This document shows positions 1 to 9,502 of a stretch of 64,000 nucleotides of DNA, piece after piece (positions within the stretch are counted from its first letter, which is position 1; the number at the start of each line of letters is the position of its first letter). The DNA lies in contig NZ_CP104264.1 in NCBI RefSeq assembly GCF_025244845.1, positions 3,286,001 through 3,350,000 of the forward strand. The letters run 5' to 3'. A program made the translations under genes and the position numbers. The notes beneath the pieces were generated by a model that made no database searches, had not been told where the DNA came from, and saw only the letters and a list, made by a program, of their open reading frames with translations. Source of the stretch: Arthrobacter sp. zg-Y1171. GTDB taxonomy: Bacteria > Actinomycetota > Actinomycetes > Actinomycetales > Micrococcaceae.

Positions 1-39
1 CAGCGGCAGCCGCCGCCGCCACCCCTCGGCGGAGGACAT
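1..39 (-). CDS. 5' fragment of a probable ABC sugar permease (cut by window edge)
   Basis: An ATG at 39 on the minus strand, preceded by a purine-rich Shine-Dalgarno region (GGGAGGGCGGGGGA), opens a frame reading MSSAEGWRRRLPL before the window ends. A short basic N-terminus directly downstream of a sugar-binding lipoprotein gene on the same strand is typical of the first membrane permease of a carbohydrate ABC importer. Only 13 residues are visible, so the call rests on position and ribosome site, not on homology. Confidence 0.4.
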   Translation of the reverse strand, partial: MSSAEGWRRRLPL

Positions 40-108
40 TCCCCCGCCCTCCCGCTCCGTTGCGGCCTTCCTGGCGCGGACCTGTTGCCGCTCTACCAAC
101 GTGGACAT

Positions 109-1491
109 TTAACCCGCTCCGTCCTGGTAGCTTTCCGCCACCGTTTCGGCGTAGCCCTGGGATTGTTCCAGCGCTTCTTGGACTGTCTGCTGCCCGGCTA
201 TGGCCGCCGAAATCTGCTGCCCCACCCGCGTGCCCAGATCCTGGAACTCCGGGATACCGACAAATTGGAGCCCGGTGTAGGGCACACCGCGGACCATGCT
301 GTTTTCCTGGGATGCCCCGGCCATGGCATCCAGGGTCGGCTCGGCATAGGCCTCGGCCACCTCGGCGTATTCGGGGATCTCATAGGTGGAGAGCCGGCTG
401 CCCGGCGGCACCCGTTCCCAGCCGATCTCCTCACCGACAAGCTGGATGTACTCCTTATTGGTCATCCAGGAAACGAAGTCCCAGGCAGCGTCTTTTGAGT
501 CGCTGGTGGTGGGGATGGCCAGGGACCAGCTGTAGAGCCAGCCGGAGGACTCCGTCTCCTTGACGGGTGCCGGCGCATACCCGCTTTTGCCGACTACGAG
601 TGAGGACGCGGGGTCCTCGATTGCGGAAACCATGGCCGTGGCGTCGTACCACATGGCAGTGTTTCCCTGGCTGTAGAGGGTCAGGCAGTCCCCGTAGCCG
701 CTGGTAGCGGCACCGGCCTGCCCGTAGTTCTGCACCAGGTCCACATAATCGGTGACGGCTTCTTCCACTACGGGCTCGTCCAGGCGGGCGTTCCAGTCTT
801 CGTCGAACCAGCGGCCGCCGTAGGTGTTGATCATGGTGCCCAGCGGCGCCATCACCTCACCCCAGCCGGCCAGCCCCCGCAGGCAGACTCCGGACATGTC
901 ATTTTCCGGATCGTTGAGTGCTTCGGCGAAGCCGCGGATGTCTTCCCAGGTGGGGCTTTCCGGCATGGTCAGGCCGGCTTCGTCGAACAGGTCCTGCCGG
1001 TAGACGAGGAAGGAGGATTCACCGTAGAACGGAACGGAGTAGAGATCTCCCTCGTAACTCAGTGCGTCCCGGATAGTGGGGACGAAATCATCGGGGTCGT
1101 ACCCTTCGGTGGAATCGGCATAGTCCTGAAGATTAGTGATCCAGCCGTTTTCCGCCCACATCGGCGTCTCGTAATTGGAGATCATCACGACGTCGAATTC
1201 CCCGCCCTGGGTGGCAACAGAGGCAGTGATCTTCGCCCGTGCCTCGTTTTCGGGAAGGGATACAAAGCTGACGTCAATGTCCGGATACTGGGCCTTGAAT
1301 TCGTCCTGGAGAGTGATTGCGTCCTGCATCTGCGGGTTGGAGACAATGGCTACGACAATCTCATCCCGGCCCTCCGCCTCGGAACCGCCGCAGCCGGTCA
1401 GCGCCAGGGCGGCTGCTGCCGCGGATGCCAGACCCGCTCGAAGCCGGTAACGGCGGTGGTTGTGATTTCCCCTGCTGCGTCGAAATCTCAT
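109..1491 (-). CDS. Extracellular solute-binding lipoprotein of a carbohydrate ABC transporter
   Basis: About 460 residues, the usual size for family 1 sugar-binding proteins (UgpB/MalE/SmoE type). The N-terminus is basic (MRFRRSRG), followed by a hydrophobic stretch and a lipobox LTGC with the acylated Cys near residue 34. It should therefore sit on the outer face of the membrane and deliver a sugar or polyol to the permease that starts just downstream. I chose the ATG at 1491 rather than 1509 because AAAGGTGA lies at good spacing before it. The body has the family's features, such as PMWAENGWI and a Trp-rich C-terminal half. The substrate cannot be read from sequence. A mannitol-type dehydrogenase lies 24 kb away and is not evidence of linkage. 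Confidence 0.88.
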   Translation of the reverse strand: MRFRRSRGNHNHRRYRLRAGLASAAAAALALTGCGGSEAEGRDEIVVAIVSNPQMQDAITLQDEFKAQYPDIDVSFVSLPENEARAKITASVATQGGEFDVVMISNYETPMWAENGWITNLQDYADSTEGYDPDDFVPTIRDALSYEGDLYSVPFYGESSFLVYRQDLFDEAGLTMPESPTWEDIRGFAEALNDPENDMSGVCLRGLAGWGEVMAPLGTMINTYGGRWFDEDWNARLDEPVVEEAVTDYVDLVQNYGQAGAATSGYGDCLTLYSQGNTAMWYDATAMVSAIEDPASSLVVGKSGYAPAPVKETESSGWLYSWSLAIPTTSDSKDAAWDFVSWMTNKEYIQLVGEEIGWERVPPGSRLSTYEIPEYAEVAEAYAEPTLDAMAGASQENSMVRGVPYTGLQFVGIPEFQDLGTRVGQQISAAIAGQQTVQEALEQSQGYAETVAESYQDGAG

Positions 1492-1520
1492 CTGGTCACC
1501 TTTGCTCATTTGAGACAGCG

Positions 1521-1542
1521 GTTCCGCTCACGTGCGCGGAAC
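1521..1542. promoter_or_regulatory. 22-bp palindrome upstream of the sugar-binding protein
   Basis: GTTCCGC and GCGGAAC arms flank a central CACGTG with one unpaired base on each side. It lies 30 bp upstream of the start at 1491 on the minus strand, where an operator or a 5'-UTR hairpin would act. Sugar ABC operons in actinobacteria are commonly under LacI-type repressors that bind palindromes of about this size, so a sugar-responsive operator is plausible. No regulator gene is adjacent. Confidence 0.4.
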
Positions 1543-1695
1543 ACTACGTTCATCCATTCGAGCGGGCAAGGGTTATCCCTGGGTTACCGGATCAATTGGC
1601 GCAAGGCATTTCCGGAGGCAAGGGGCAGCGGGGAATGCTGTCGAAAGAGGGCGCTGAGGAATACCCGCGGCGGCAGGCCGGGAATCGTTTGCCGG

Positions 1696-2631
1696 CTAAG
1701 CCGATCCGGTGCGGGTGCAAATGGTATCCATAACTACTTCCGCGGCTCCCTCGCCGGGTTCGCAGCTCAACCGCACTTCAATTTCGGAAACAGCGGCCAA
1801 GGAGGCCAGATGGGTGCCGCCGCAGGGAATGCCGACCGATCCGCCGGGCAGGTCGCAGACCCAGCGGCGCATGCCGGTAAGGAGGTCCGATTCGCACTCG
1901 ATGCGGACCTCCGCATCGGAGGCCACCCACTCCGCCAACGTTGCGTTCACACCCTTTTCCACGGCGGCAGGGTCCGTCAGCAACGCGTCCGGCAAAAAGC
2001 CCTTGCGTCGCAGTGACTTCCCCAACCGGTAAACGTCCCGGGAACCTCCGGGCAGAATCGTGGTTGTCTCGATCGCCAGGGCGTCGAAGTTCGGGTTGCC
2101 GGCCGCGTCTGCGGGCACGTCCTTTTTCCATGCCCCGGCCAGCTGCCGGTTCAGGGCAAGGGCCGCCAGGTGGCAGGCTGTGTGCCCGGCAGAAAGAGCG
2201 GCCCGGTGTTCGCCGTCTACCCGGACCTCGACACGGTTTCCCTCCGCAATGCCGGTATCTCCCGGCAGCACATGAACCACCGCGAACACCCAGCCCTCGG
2301 TGCCCTTGCGGACCGGGATGTCCCCGCCCAGGAACAATGCGGTGCCGTCCGTGGCCCCGACCACGCAGTCGAGCACGGGCACCTCGCGGCCGTCCGGCGT
2401 CGTTAGCGTTGCCCGGTCCGGCCCCTGGTCCGGCCAGCCGGCGTCCACCGGGTGTACGGGAGTGGTGTCCAGGAGCACCGCAAGCCTTCCGTCCGGCAGT
2501 GTCTCCACGTGGAGTACGGCTCCCGTGCCCGTCAGGGCTCCGGCGGGATAGGTGACGGCGGTATCGGTTTTCGGCAGGCTCACCCGCCCCAGCGTACCGA
2601 ACCGGACGGCGGAAATTGTGAGCCCGGCCAC
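1696..2631 (-). CDS. AlaX-like alanyl-tRNA editing hydrolase
   Basis: 311 residues resembling the editing domain of alanyl-tRNA synthetase without the aminoacylation part. The two zinc-binding signatures of the family are present: HTACH (H150, H154) and CGGTH (C270, H274). AlaX proteins hydrolyse Ser-tRNA(Ala) or Gly-tRNA(Ala) in trans in the cytoplasm. The N-terminal 120 residues form the beta-rich domain usually placed before the metal site. The start is a GTG with no convincing Shine-Dalgarno, so translation may be leaderless or the start may be slightly different. The gene is divergent from tRNA-fMet with only 45 bp between them. Confidence 0.85.
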   Translation of the reverse strand: MAGLTISAVRFGTLGRVSLPKTDTAVTYPAGALTGTGAVLHVETLPDGRLAVLLDTTPVHPVDAGWPDQGPDRATLTTPDGREVPVLDCVVGATDGTALFLGGDIPVRKGTEGWVFAVVHVLPGDTGIAEGNRVEVRVDGEHRAALSAGHTACHLAALALNRQLAGAWKKDVPADAAGNPNFDALAIETTTILPGGSRDVYRLGKSLRRKGFLPDALLTDPAAVEKGVNATLAEWVASDAEVRIECESDLLTGMRRWVCDLPGGSVGIPCGGTHLASLAAVSEIEVRLSCEPGEGAAEVVMDTICTRTGSA

Positions 2632-2635
2632 TGGA

Positions 2636-2665
2636 TTACGCTGTGCGGCGGATCTGCGGTAAAGT
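2636..2665 (+). promoter_or_regulatory. Candidate promoter of the initiator tRNA gene
   Basis: TTACGC and TAAAGT, separated by 18 bp, lie immediately upstream of the tRNA, with the predicted start about 6-7 bp after the -10 element. Because the divergent AlaX gene begins at 2631, the promoter has to fit into this short gap. The -35 match is poor, so this is an inference. Confidence 0.35.
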
Positions 2666-2676
2666 TGAGACCACGC

Positions 2677-2753
2677 CGCGGGGTGGAGCAGTTCGGTAGC
2701 TCGCTGGGCTCATAACCCAGAGGTCGCAAGTTCAAATCTTGCCCCCGCAACCA
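2677..2753 (+). tRNA. Initiator tRNA-fMet (anticodon CAU)
   Basis: 77 nt with a complete cloverleaf. The acceptor strands are CGCGGGG and CCCCGCA, so position 1 C faces A72 unpaired, which is the hallmark of bacterial initiator tRNA. The anticodon stem has the three G-C pairs (GGG before CUCAUAA, then CCC) required for P-site entry. The T arm GCAAG-TTCAAAT-CTTGC and an encoded 3' ACCA are present. It is the only tRNA found in the window. Confidence 0.97.
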
Positions 2754-2755
2754 AG

Positions 2756-2796
2756 AAAAAGATCCCGATCCGGAAACCCGGATCGGGATCTTTTTT
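2756..2796 (+). terminator. Rho-independent terminator after tRNA-fMet
   Basis: A 13-bp GC-rich stem (GATCCCGATCCGG, loop AAAC, complementary arm) is extended by an A-run before it and a T6 tract after it. It follows the tRNA by only a few bases and is a textbook intrinsic terminator, with the A/T flanks making it usable in both directions. Confidence 0.93.
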
Positions 2797-2877
2797 GTCC
2801 CGGCATTGGTTGTCTCCACCACATCCCCTCCGGTAGTTTGCGAGAACAAACCGCGAGGGACAGGTGGTCCACATCTC

Positions 2878-3498
2878 ATGAAAGCCGGAATAACCCTGCA
2901 GGTGGACGGCGAACCGCGCACCCTGACGGTGGATACCCGCACCACGGTCCTGGACGCGCTGCGGGACCAGCTGGGCGTCACGAGCCCCAAGAAGGGCTGC
3001 GACCACGGCCAATGCGGCGCCTGCACGGTCCTCCTGGACGGGCGCCGCGCCAATTCCTGCCTCGCCCTGGCCGTAGCCCATGACGGCGCCGAGGTGATCA
3101 CGGCCGAGGGCCTGGCCGGCGGCACGCCCGACGGCGAACTGCACCCGGTCCAGCGCGCTTTCCTGGAACAGGACGGGTTCCAATGCGGTTACTGCACTCC
3201 GGGGCAGGTCTGTTCCGCCGCGGGCATCATCGAGGAAGCCGCCGCCGGGCACCCGTCCACGGCCACGGAAGATCTGCGGGCCGAGGGCGGCATAAACCTC
3301 ACCGATGCTGAAATCCGCGAACGCATGAGCGGAAACCTGTGCCGCTGCGGGGCGTACGTGAACATTGTTGCCGCCGTCCGGCAGGCCGCCGAAGCAGCCG
3401 CGGCACGGCGGGGCGGAGCGCCCGACCCGGAGGTTCCGGTAGTGGCGGACTCCCCCACCGCGGAATCGATGCCCGAGCATCCGGAGGAACGCGCATGA
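2878..3498 (+). CDS. Aldehyde oxidoreductase, 2Fe-2S subunit (PaoA/YagT-like)
   Basis: Small iron-sulfur subunit of a xanthine-oxidase-family molybdenum hydroxylase, 206 residues from the ATG at 2878. The plant-type [2Fe-2S] Cys set lies at about 41, 46, 49 and 61 (CDHGQCGAC and NSC). The second cluster set lies at about 103, 106, 155 and 157 (CGYC and CRC). It passes electrons from the molybdenum centre to the FAD subunit. It overlaps the next gene by ATGA, so the three subunits are translationally coupled. E. coli PaoA has a Tat signal; the chosen start here leaves none. An upstream in-frame start at 2806 would run through the terminator region and adds no Tat motif. Confidence 0.92.
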   Translation: MKAGITLQVDGEPRTLTVDTRTTVLDALRDQLGVTSPKKGCDHGQCGACTVLLDGRRANSCLALAVAHDGAEVITAEGLAGGTPDGELHPVQRAFLEQDGFQCGYCTPGQVCSAAGIIEEAAAGHPSTATEDLRAEGGINLTDAEIRERMSGNLCRCGAYVNIVAAVRQAAEAAAARRGGAPDPEVPVVADSPTAESMPEHPEERA

Positions 3499-4574
3499 TC
3501 CCGTTCGATTATCACCGCGCCGAGGACGTCGCGTCGGCTGTCGCCTTGGTGAGCGGCAACCCTGAGGCCGCTTTCCTGGCCGGGGGCACCAACCTGGTGG
3601 ACCGGATGAAGCTCGGCGTCGCCCAACCCACCCTGGTGGTGGACATCTCCAGGCTGCCGTTGGACACGGTGGAGGTGCAGGAAGACGGGCGGGTCAGGAT
3701 CGGTACGAATGTGCGCAACGCGGACCTGGCGGCCAACACGTTCATCCGCAGCCGCTACCCCGCCCTGTCCCAGGCTTTGCTAGCCGGAGCCTCGGGCCAG
3801 TTGCGGAACCTGGCCACCACCGGCGGAAACCTGCTTCAGCGCACCCGCTGCGTGTATTTCCAGAACCCCACCACGCCATGCAACAAGCGGGAGCCCGGCA
3901 CCGGCTGCTCCGCACTGGAGGGTTACACCCGGTACCACGCCATCCTCGGCGCCTCCGAGGACTGCGTTGCCACCCATCCGTCGGATATGGCGGTGGCGCT
4001 GGCCGCCCTGGATGCCGCCGTCGTCGTCATGGGCCCCGCGGGCGAACGAGTGCTCCCCGTATCCGATCTGCACCGGCTGCCCGGCAACGAGCCGCAGAAG
4101 GACACGGTGCTTGACCACGGCGAGCTGATCACCGCCGTTGAACTCCCGCCGGCACCGGCCCGTTCCGCGTACCGCAAGGTCCGCGACCGTGCGTCCTACG
4201 CCTTCGCCCTGGTTTCCGTGGCCGCGGCACTGGAGCTGGACGACGACGCCGCCGCCGTCCCGGTGATCCGGGACGTGCGGATAGCGCTGGGCGGAGTGGC
4301 GCACAAACCCTGGCGGGCGCTCCAGGCCGAAGCGGTGCTCCGCGGGGCCGCAGCCACCGAGGACAATTTCCGGGCCGCCGCGGATGCCGAGCTAAGGCAC
4401 GCCGAGACGCTCAACGGGAATGGCTTCAAGGTGCCCATGGTCCGGAACACCCTGGCCGCAGTGCTGCGGGACCTGACCGGCACCGCCAGGCCGGACGCCA
4501 GTGCACCGGGGACGGACCATCCGGAAGGGCCCGGCGGCCCGGATGACGCAGGCTGGGAGGAATTGAACTCATGA
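3495..4574 (+). CDS. Aldehyde oxidoreductase, FAD subunit with extra Fe-S site (PaoB/YagS-like)
   Basis: 359 residues from the ATG that overlaps the previous stop. The FAD_binding_5 motif [15 protein letters not shown] lies near residue 27, and TTGGN near 108. Four Cys at about 119, 129, 138 and 157 ([18 protein letters not shown]) match the insertion that in PaoB carries an additional [4Fe-4S] cluster. This distinguishes the protein from ordinary CoxM-type subunits and supports the aldehyde-oxidase (PaoABC) assignment over CO dehydrogenase or xanthine dehydrogenase. It ends in ATGA overlap with the molybdopterin subunit. Confidence 0.92.
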   Translation: MIPFDYHRAEDVASAVALVSGNPEAAFLAGGTNLVDRMKLGVAQPTLVVDISRLPLDTVEVQEDGRVRIGTNVRNADLAANTFIRSRYPALSQALLAGASGQLRNLATTGGNLLQRTRCVYFQNPTTPCNKREPGTGCSALEGYTRYHAILGASEDCVATHPSDMAVALAALDAAVVVMGPAGERVLPVSDLHRLPGNEPQKDTVLDHGELITAVELPPAPARSAYRKVRDRASYAFALVSVAAALELDDDAAAVPVIRDVRIALGGVAHKPWRALQAEAVLRGAAATEDNFRAAADAELRHAETLNGNGFKVPMVRNTLAAVLRDLTGTARPDASAPGTDHPEGPGGPDDAGWEELNS

Positions 4575-6655
4575 GCAAGCTGATGCCCGCTTCCGCCATC
4601 GGTACCCCGTATGAACGGCTCGACGGCGAACTTAAGGTCCGCGGCACCGCGCCCTATGCCTATGAACAGCCGGTGGAGAACCCCGTCCACCTCTATCCCG
4701 TGCTTTCCACCATTGCCCGCGGGCGGGTGGAGCGGGTGGAGACCGCCGCAGCGGAGGCCCTCGACGGGGTCCTGACCATCCTTACAGCGGAGACCACTCC
4801 CCGACTGGCAGACAGCTCGGACCGGGAACTGGCGGTCCTGCAGGATCCCAGCGTGGGCTACCGGGGGCAGATAGTGGCTGCAGTACTGGCCGAGACCCCG
4901 GAAACCGCCCGGGAGGCAGCCGCTGCCGTGCAGGTGACCTACACGGAGGAGCCGTTCACCGCCCAGCTGCGCGCTGACGATCCTGCACTGTATGCCCCCG
5001 AGGAGCTGAACGCCGGCACCCCGACGGACAGCAGCCAGGGCGATTTTGACGGCGCCTTTGACACCGCCGCACTGCGGATCGACGCGACGTATTCCACTCC
5101 GCCCGAACACAACAACCCGCTGGAGCCGCACGTCACGGTGGCGCAGTGGGACGGGACCGTCATGACCCTCTGGGACTCCACGCAGGGCGTCCACGCGGTG
5201 AAGAGCACGCTGGCGCAGGTGCTGGGTCTTGATGAGGAGCAGGTCCGCGTCATCGCGCCGCACGTGGGCGGCGGCTTCGGATCCAAGGGTATGCCGCACG
5301 TGCAGGTGGTGATGGCGGCCTTGGCCGCGCAGTGCACGGACGGCCGGCCGGTGAAGTTCCCGGTCAGCCGGCAGCAGATGTACACGCTGACCAGCCACCG
5401 AACCCCCACCATCCAGCATGTCCGGCTGGGTGCGGCCGACGACGGACGGCTCACCGCCATGTCGCTGGACATCCTGGAACACACCTCCCGGATCAAGGAG
5501 TTCGCCGAGCAGACCCCGGCACCGTTTCGGATGATGTACGCCGCCCCTAACCGGCGAACCAGCACGCGGCTGGCGCCGCTGGATATACCGGTGCCGTCCT
5601 GGATGCGGGCCCCCGGGGAATGCCCGGGCATGTTCGGCCCCGAGGTGGCCATGGATGAGCTGGCGGCGGCGGCCGGCCTGGATCCGATCGAGCTGCGCCG
5701 ACGCAACGAACCGGAGGTGGACCCGGAAACCGGCAATCCGTTCTCCAGTCGGCACTTGCTGGAATGCTTCGACCTCGGGGCCGAGCGGTTTGGCTGGGAG
5801 AACCGGGTGGCCCGCCCACGCTCCGTTCAGCAGGACGGCTGGCTGGTGGGGATGGGTACCGCCAGCGCCGTGTACCCCTTCATGCGCCAGCCCTCGAACA
5901 CGGCGCGGATCCAGTATGAGCAGGACGGCGTCTACTCGGTGCAGATCGGTGCCTCTGACATCGGCACGGGCAGCTGGACCGCCCTGACGCAGATCGCCGC
6001 CGATGCCCTGCGGGTGCCGGTGGACCGGATCAGGCTGGGCATCGGTGACACCCGGTTCCCGACTGCCAGCGTGGCCGGCGGTTCCTCGGGGACGGCCAGC
6101 TGGGGCGGCACTATCATTGCCGCCGCGCGTGCCTTCCGGGAGGATCACGGCGAGCATCCCTCCCCCGGGGCCCACACGGAAGCGCAGCCACCGGAAGACC
6201 CGGAGGCTGCGAACCTTGCCCTGTATTCCTTCGGTGCGCACTTCGCCGAGGTCCGGATCCACGCGGATACCGGGGAGATCCGGGTCCCCCGCATGCTCGG
6301 GGTGTTTTCTGCCGGCCGGATCATCAACCCGCGCACGGCCCGGTCCCAGTTCCTCGGCGCCATGACCATGGGCCTGGGCATGGCACTGCACGAGCAAGGG
6401 GTGCTGGATCCGCGGTTCGGGATCTTCGTGAACTCCGACCTTGCGGAATACCACATCCCCACCAACGCGGACGTGCTGGACATGGAGGCGTTGTGGATCG
6501 AGGACCGTGACGAGCATGCCGGCCCGCTGGGTGCCCGCGGCATCGGAGAAATAGGGATTGTGGGCAGCGCTGCGGCCATTGCCAATGCCGCCTATAACGC
6601 CTCCGGCACCCGGATCCGGGACCTGCCGCTGACCCCGGACAAGTTCCTGGCCTGA
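4571..6655 (+). CDS. Aldehyde oxidoreductase, molybdopterin-binding catalytic subunit (PaoC/YagR-like)
   Basis: 694 residues, close to the 730-residue E. coli PaoC. The Moco-binding motif [10 protein letters not shown] lies near residue 231. The C-terminal GARGIGEIG near residue 656 supplies the Glu that acts as the catalytic base in the xanthine oxidase family. With the two preceding subunits it should oxidise aldehydes, probably aromatic ones, to acids with water as the oxygen source. The substrate range is inferred from the family. No PaoD/XdhC-type sulfuration chaperone gene follows; the next gene is an unrelated lipoprotein. Confidence 0.92.
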   Translation: MSKLMPASAIGTPYERLDGELKVRGTAPYAYEQPVENPVHLYPVLSTIARGRVERVETAAAEALDGVLTILTAETTPRLADSSDRELAVLQDPSVGYRGQIVAAVLAETPETAREAAAAVQVTYTEEPFTAQLRADDPALYAPEELNAGTPTDSSQGDFDGAFDTAALRIDATYSTPPEHNNPLEPHVTVAQWDGTVMTLWDSTQGVHAVKSTLAQVLGLDEEQVRVIAPHVGGGFGSKGMPHVQVVMAALAAQCTDGRPVKFPVSRQQMYTLTSHRTPTIQHVRLGAADDGRLTAMSLDILEHTSRIKEFAEQTPAPFRMMYAAPNRRTSTRLAPLDIPVPSWMRAPGECPGMFGPEVAMDELAAAAGLDPIELRRRNEPEVDPETGNPFSSRHLLECFDLGAERFGWENRVARPRSVQQDGWLVGMGTASAVYPFMRQPSNTARIQYEQDGVYSVQIGASDIGTGSWTALTQIAADALRVPVDRIRLGIGDTRFPTASVAGGSSGTASWGGTIIAAARAFREDHGEHPSPGAHTEAQPPEDPEAANLALYSFGAHFAEVRIHADTGEIRVPRMLGVFSAGRIINPRTARSQFLGAMTMGLGMALHEQGVLDPRFGIFVNSDLAEYHIPTNADVLDMEALWIEDRDEHAGPLGARGIGEIGIVGSAAAIANAAYNASGTRIRDLPLTPDKFLA

Positions 6656-6748
6656 CCGGGCTGCCCGTGGCGGTGCGCTCGGCCGGAATTCCCGCCCTAT
6701 ACTGGCGCTTTCCGCACCGGGAATCGGTGTGTTCCGATTGGGGGAATC

Positions 6749-7618
6749 GTGACCATGGGTATTTCAGCCGGCCCGCGCCCGGCCGCAGCGGGTCTGGCCT
6801 TGCTGGTGACCGTCCTTGCCGGCTGCGGCACCGACCCGGCGAACACCGACACCAGCAGGTCCACCGCTTCCAGCTCGCCTTCGGCGTCTCCCGCAGTGAA
6901 ATCGACGGAAAAAGCATCAGTGAAGGCCAAGCCCTCCCCCTCGGCACCGCCGACGACGAGTCCGCCGCCGACGTCGTCCGCTTCCCAGCGCGGGCTGGGA
7001 GTCAAGGGCAACGTGGACACGGCCCACGGAACCTACCTGCAGGTTTCGCCGGCCGAAGATGATCCGGCGTGGACCCTCGATCCGGCGGTGGTGGAGCCGA
7101 AGCTGCTTTCCCTGTACTCGCAGGCGCAAATCGAGGAAGCGCACCGGAACAACCTGGCTTTTATGGTCGAGGAAGGGCTCGACTCCCCGCTTAACGGCGG
7201 CGCCTGGACGCCGGAGGAATGGTGGGCCGCGAATGGGCAGCGGATCGCTCCGGAGCTCCAAGGCATGGCTCAGCAGAGCCTCAACGACGGTTCGCCCTTT
7301 GGTGGAGTCGTTATGCAAAGCACCTTCCATCAGGAGCGTTACGGCGATTCCTACCGGTATGTCTACGAACATGACCGGTCACGCTTCACCAAGCTGGACA
7401 TCGAAGTCCTCGAGGTGTGGCTGGCTGACGACAACAAGAGCATCGTCACCGAGATTTCCGCATCCGCGGAAATGGAGGTGGCACCCGGTGTCGGCGAACC
7501 CGGAACCAACACACAGGTTATCGAGGCGTCCATGACGCTTTGCTCGCGGCCGGGGCAGGACGCGGGCGAATGGCTGATCACGGACTGGCGCAACAAGTTC
7601 CAGGTCACGGCGGGTTGA
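6749..7618 (+). CDS. Lipoprotein of unknown function
   Basis: 289 residues from a GTG start with GGGGA just upstream. A signal peptide ends in the lipobox LAGC (Cys about 26). A Ser/Thr/Pro-rich linker of about 50 residues follows, then a globular domain of about 200 residues with aromatic-rich segments (PEEWWAANGQRI, YRYVYEHDRSRF). I recognise no family. The linker suggests a domain held away from the membrane at the cell surface. It lies about 90 bp after the aldehyde oxidoreductase genes and could be read through, but its function gives no obvious link. Confidence 0.75.
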   Translation: MTMGISAGPRPAAAGLALLVTVLAGCGTDPANTDTSRSTASSSPSASPAVKSTEKASVKAKPSPSAPPTTSPPPTSSASQRGLGVKGNVDTAHGTYLQVSPAEDDPAWTLDPAVVEPKLLSLYSQAQIEEAHRNNLAFMVEEGLDSPLNGGAWTPEEWWAANGQRIAPELQGMAQQSLNDGSPFGGVVMQSTFHQERYGDSYRYVYEHDRSRFTKLDIEVLEVWLADDNKSIVTEISASAEMEVAPGVGEPGTNTQVIEASMTLCSRPGQDAGEWLITDWRNKFQVTAG

Positions 7619-7646
7619 GCGTGGCAGGCAACGCCGGATTGACCGC

Positions 7647-8288
7647 ATGAGCGCCGCACGGCCCCGGCACTCGGTTCTTTCCGGCCGGTTTGTCCGGCTC
7701 GAGCCGCTCACCTTGGACCTGATCCCGGACCTGCACCGGGCCATTGCGGTTCCTGAGGTCTTTGCCGGTGGCTACGGCGGCGGGCCCGCCGGGCTGCACC
7801 CGGATCTGGACGGGTTCACTGCCTGGGCCCGCGCCTATTACCGCTGGGACGAGCTGCCGTTCGCGGTGCGGCTGGTCCAGGGCAATACGCCGGGCGCCGT
7901 CGTGGGGACCAGCAGCCTCGCTGATCTGGACCTGCCCGGCGAATCCGCGCAGCTGGGGTGGACCGCCTACGCTCCCGCGGTCTGGGGCACTGCGGTCAAC
8001 ACAGAAACGAAGCTGCTCCTGCTCGGCTCCGCCTTTGCAGCCGGTTTCGGACGAATCAGCATCCAGGCGGACTCGCTCAATACCCGTTCCCGCGCGGCGA
8101 TCAGCGGGATCGGTGCCGTCTTCGAGGGCATCAGGCGCCGGGACAAACGCCGCGCCGACGGCAGCTGGCGGGACACCGCGGTGTACTCGGTCCTGGCCGA
8201 CGAATGGCCGGCAGTCCGCGCCGGCCTGGAGGAACGGCTGGAACGTTTCGCCGCGGGTCGGCAGGATGCCCCGCTGCCGCTGGAGTAG
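7647..8288 (+). CDS. GNAT-family N-acetyltransferase (RimJ/RimL-like)
   Basis: 213 residues opening with LSGRFVRLEPLTLDLIPDL, the usual start of RimJ/RimL-type acetyltransferases. The later segment NTETKLLLLGSAFAAGFGRISIQADSLNTRSRAAISGIG matches motif A/B of the fold, where acetyl-CoA binds and the N-R-S-R-A-A segment is conserved. It probably acetylates an amino group on a small molecule or protein N-terminus. The target is unknown. The ribosome site is weak. It is followed after 56 bp by the lactate monooxygenase-like gene on the same strand. Confidence 0.85.
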   Translation: MSAARPRHSVLSGRFVRLEPLTLDLIPDLHRAIAVPEVFAGGYGGGPAGLHPDLDGFTAWARAYYRWDELPFAVRLVQGNTPGAVVGTSSLADLDLPGESAQLGWTAYAPAVWGTAVNTETKLLLLGSAFAAGFGRISIQADSLNTRSRAAISGIGAVFEGIRRRDKRRADGSWRDTAVYSVLADEWPAVRAGLEERLERFAAGRQDAPLPLE

Positions 8289-8344
8289 CATCCGGGCAAA
8301 GCGGAAAACCGGCAAAGCGGCCGGAAAGAAAAGGCGGAGCCTCC

Positions 8345-9502
8345 ATGAGCACGAACTACGGCGATTATCAGCTTGGCATCTACATGAACGGCGCACGCGG
8401 CGTCCTGCCGGATCTGCCCATGAGCTCCGCCGCCATGGAGGACCTGGCAGAAAGCAGGATGGATCCGCGGATCCTGGGCTACGTGGCCGGCGGTGCCGGC
8501 AACGAGCACACCCAACGTGCCAATGTGGCTGCCTTTGAGCGGCTCGGCATCATGCCGCGGATGCTCGTCGGAGCCGCCCGGCGCAGCATGGGCATTGATC
8601 TGCTGGGGCACCGGCTGCCTTCTCCCCTGTTCTTCGCTCCGGTGGGGGTGCTGGGCGCAGTGGCTGACGACGGCGACCTGGCGACGGCTGCCGCTTCCGC
8701 AGAGCTGGGCATCCCGATGGTGGCGTCCACCCTCTCCGCCGCTCCGCTGGAACAGGTCCGTGCAGCCGCCGGTGAAACCCCCGGGTTCTTCCAGCTCTAC
8801 CCGCCGGCGGACCGGGAGCTGGCCGAGTCGCTGGTGCACCGCGCCGAAGCAGCCGGGTACTCGGGCATCGTCATCACGTTGGATACGTGGGTGAACGGCT
8901 GGCGGCCCCGCGACCTCAGTGCCGCCTACCTGCCGATGCTGTCCGGCCAGTGCCTGGCCAACTACCTGACCGATGACCGGTTCCGGAAGCTCCTGGCCGA
9001 CCAGGGGTCACCAGACCCTGCCGCTGCCGTAATGCTGTGGGCCTCGCTGTTCGGCAACCCCGCCATGACGTGGGAGGACCTGGAGTGGTTCCGGTCCCTG
9101 ACCTCGCTGCCGATCATCCTCAAGGGCATTTGCTCACCTGACGACGCCCGGCGCGCGCTGGACGGCGGGATGGACGGCATTTACTGCTCCAACCACGGTG
9201 GACGGCAGGCAAACGGCGGCATCCCGGCAATCGGCTGCCTGCCGGGCGTCGTTGAGGCGGCCGACGGCGCCCCTGTGCTTTTCGATTCAGGCGTGCGTTC
9301 CGGCGTGGATGCCCTCCGCGCGCTGGCACTCGGAGCTACAGCGGTGGGGATCGGCCGGCCCTACGTCTATGGCCTGGCGGCGGCCGGGCAGGCAGGGGTG
9401 ACACATGTGATGCGCAGCCTGCTCGCCGAAGCCGACCTGACCATGGCGGTCAACGGCTACCCGGACCTGGCCTCGCTGCGCGGATCCCTGCACCGGCTCT
9501 AG
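8345..9502 (+). CDS. FMN-dependent alpha-hydroxy acid oxidase, lactate 2-monooxygenase-like
   Basis: 385 residues, near the 394 of the Mycobacterium lactate 2-monooxygenase, which turns L-lactate and O2 into acetate, CO2 and water. The catalytic His lies in SNHGGRQANG at about residue 284. GIVITLDTW and the phosphate-binding tail PVLFDSGVRSGVDALRALALGA complete the FMN barrel. The start at 8345 follows AAAGGCGGAG. The stop codon overlaps that of the convergent TetR gene. Lactate oxidase or another 2-hydroxy-acid oxidase remains possible. The conserved early segment (YQLGIYMNG) resembles the monooxygenase branch. Confidence 0.85.
   Translation: MSTNYGDYQLGIYMNGARGVLPDLPMSSAAMEDLAESRMDPRILGYVAGGAGNEHTQRANVAAFERLGIMPRMLVGAARRSMGIDLLGHRLPSPLFFAPVGVLGAVADDGDLATAAASAELGIPMVASTLSAAPLEQVRAAAGETPGFFQLYPPADRELAESLVHRAEAAGYSGIVITLDTWVNGWRPRDLSAAYLPMLSGQCLANYLTDDRFRKLLADQGSPDPAAAVMLWASLFGNPAMTWEDLEWFRSLTSLPIILKGICSPDDARRALDGGMDGIYCSNHGGRQANGGIPAIGCLPGVVEAADGAPVLFDSGVRSGVDALRALALGATAVGIGRPYVYGLAAAGQAGVTHVMRSLLAEADLTMAVNGYPDLASLRGSLHRL

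Noticed and set aside
2806-2877. Longer start for the 2Fe-2S subunit
   Set aside because: The extra 24 residues begin 10 bp after the tRNA terminator and show no Tat or conserved residues. The ATG at 2878 has a usable purine-rich upstream region.
4196-6517. 773-codon open frame on the minus strand opposite the molybdopterin subunit
   Set aside because: It is the antisense shadow of a well-supported gene in GC-rich DNA, with low-complexity Gly/His/Arg/Pro composition and no recognisable domain.
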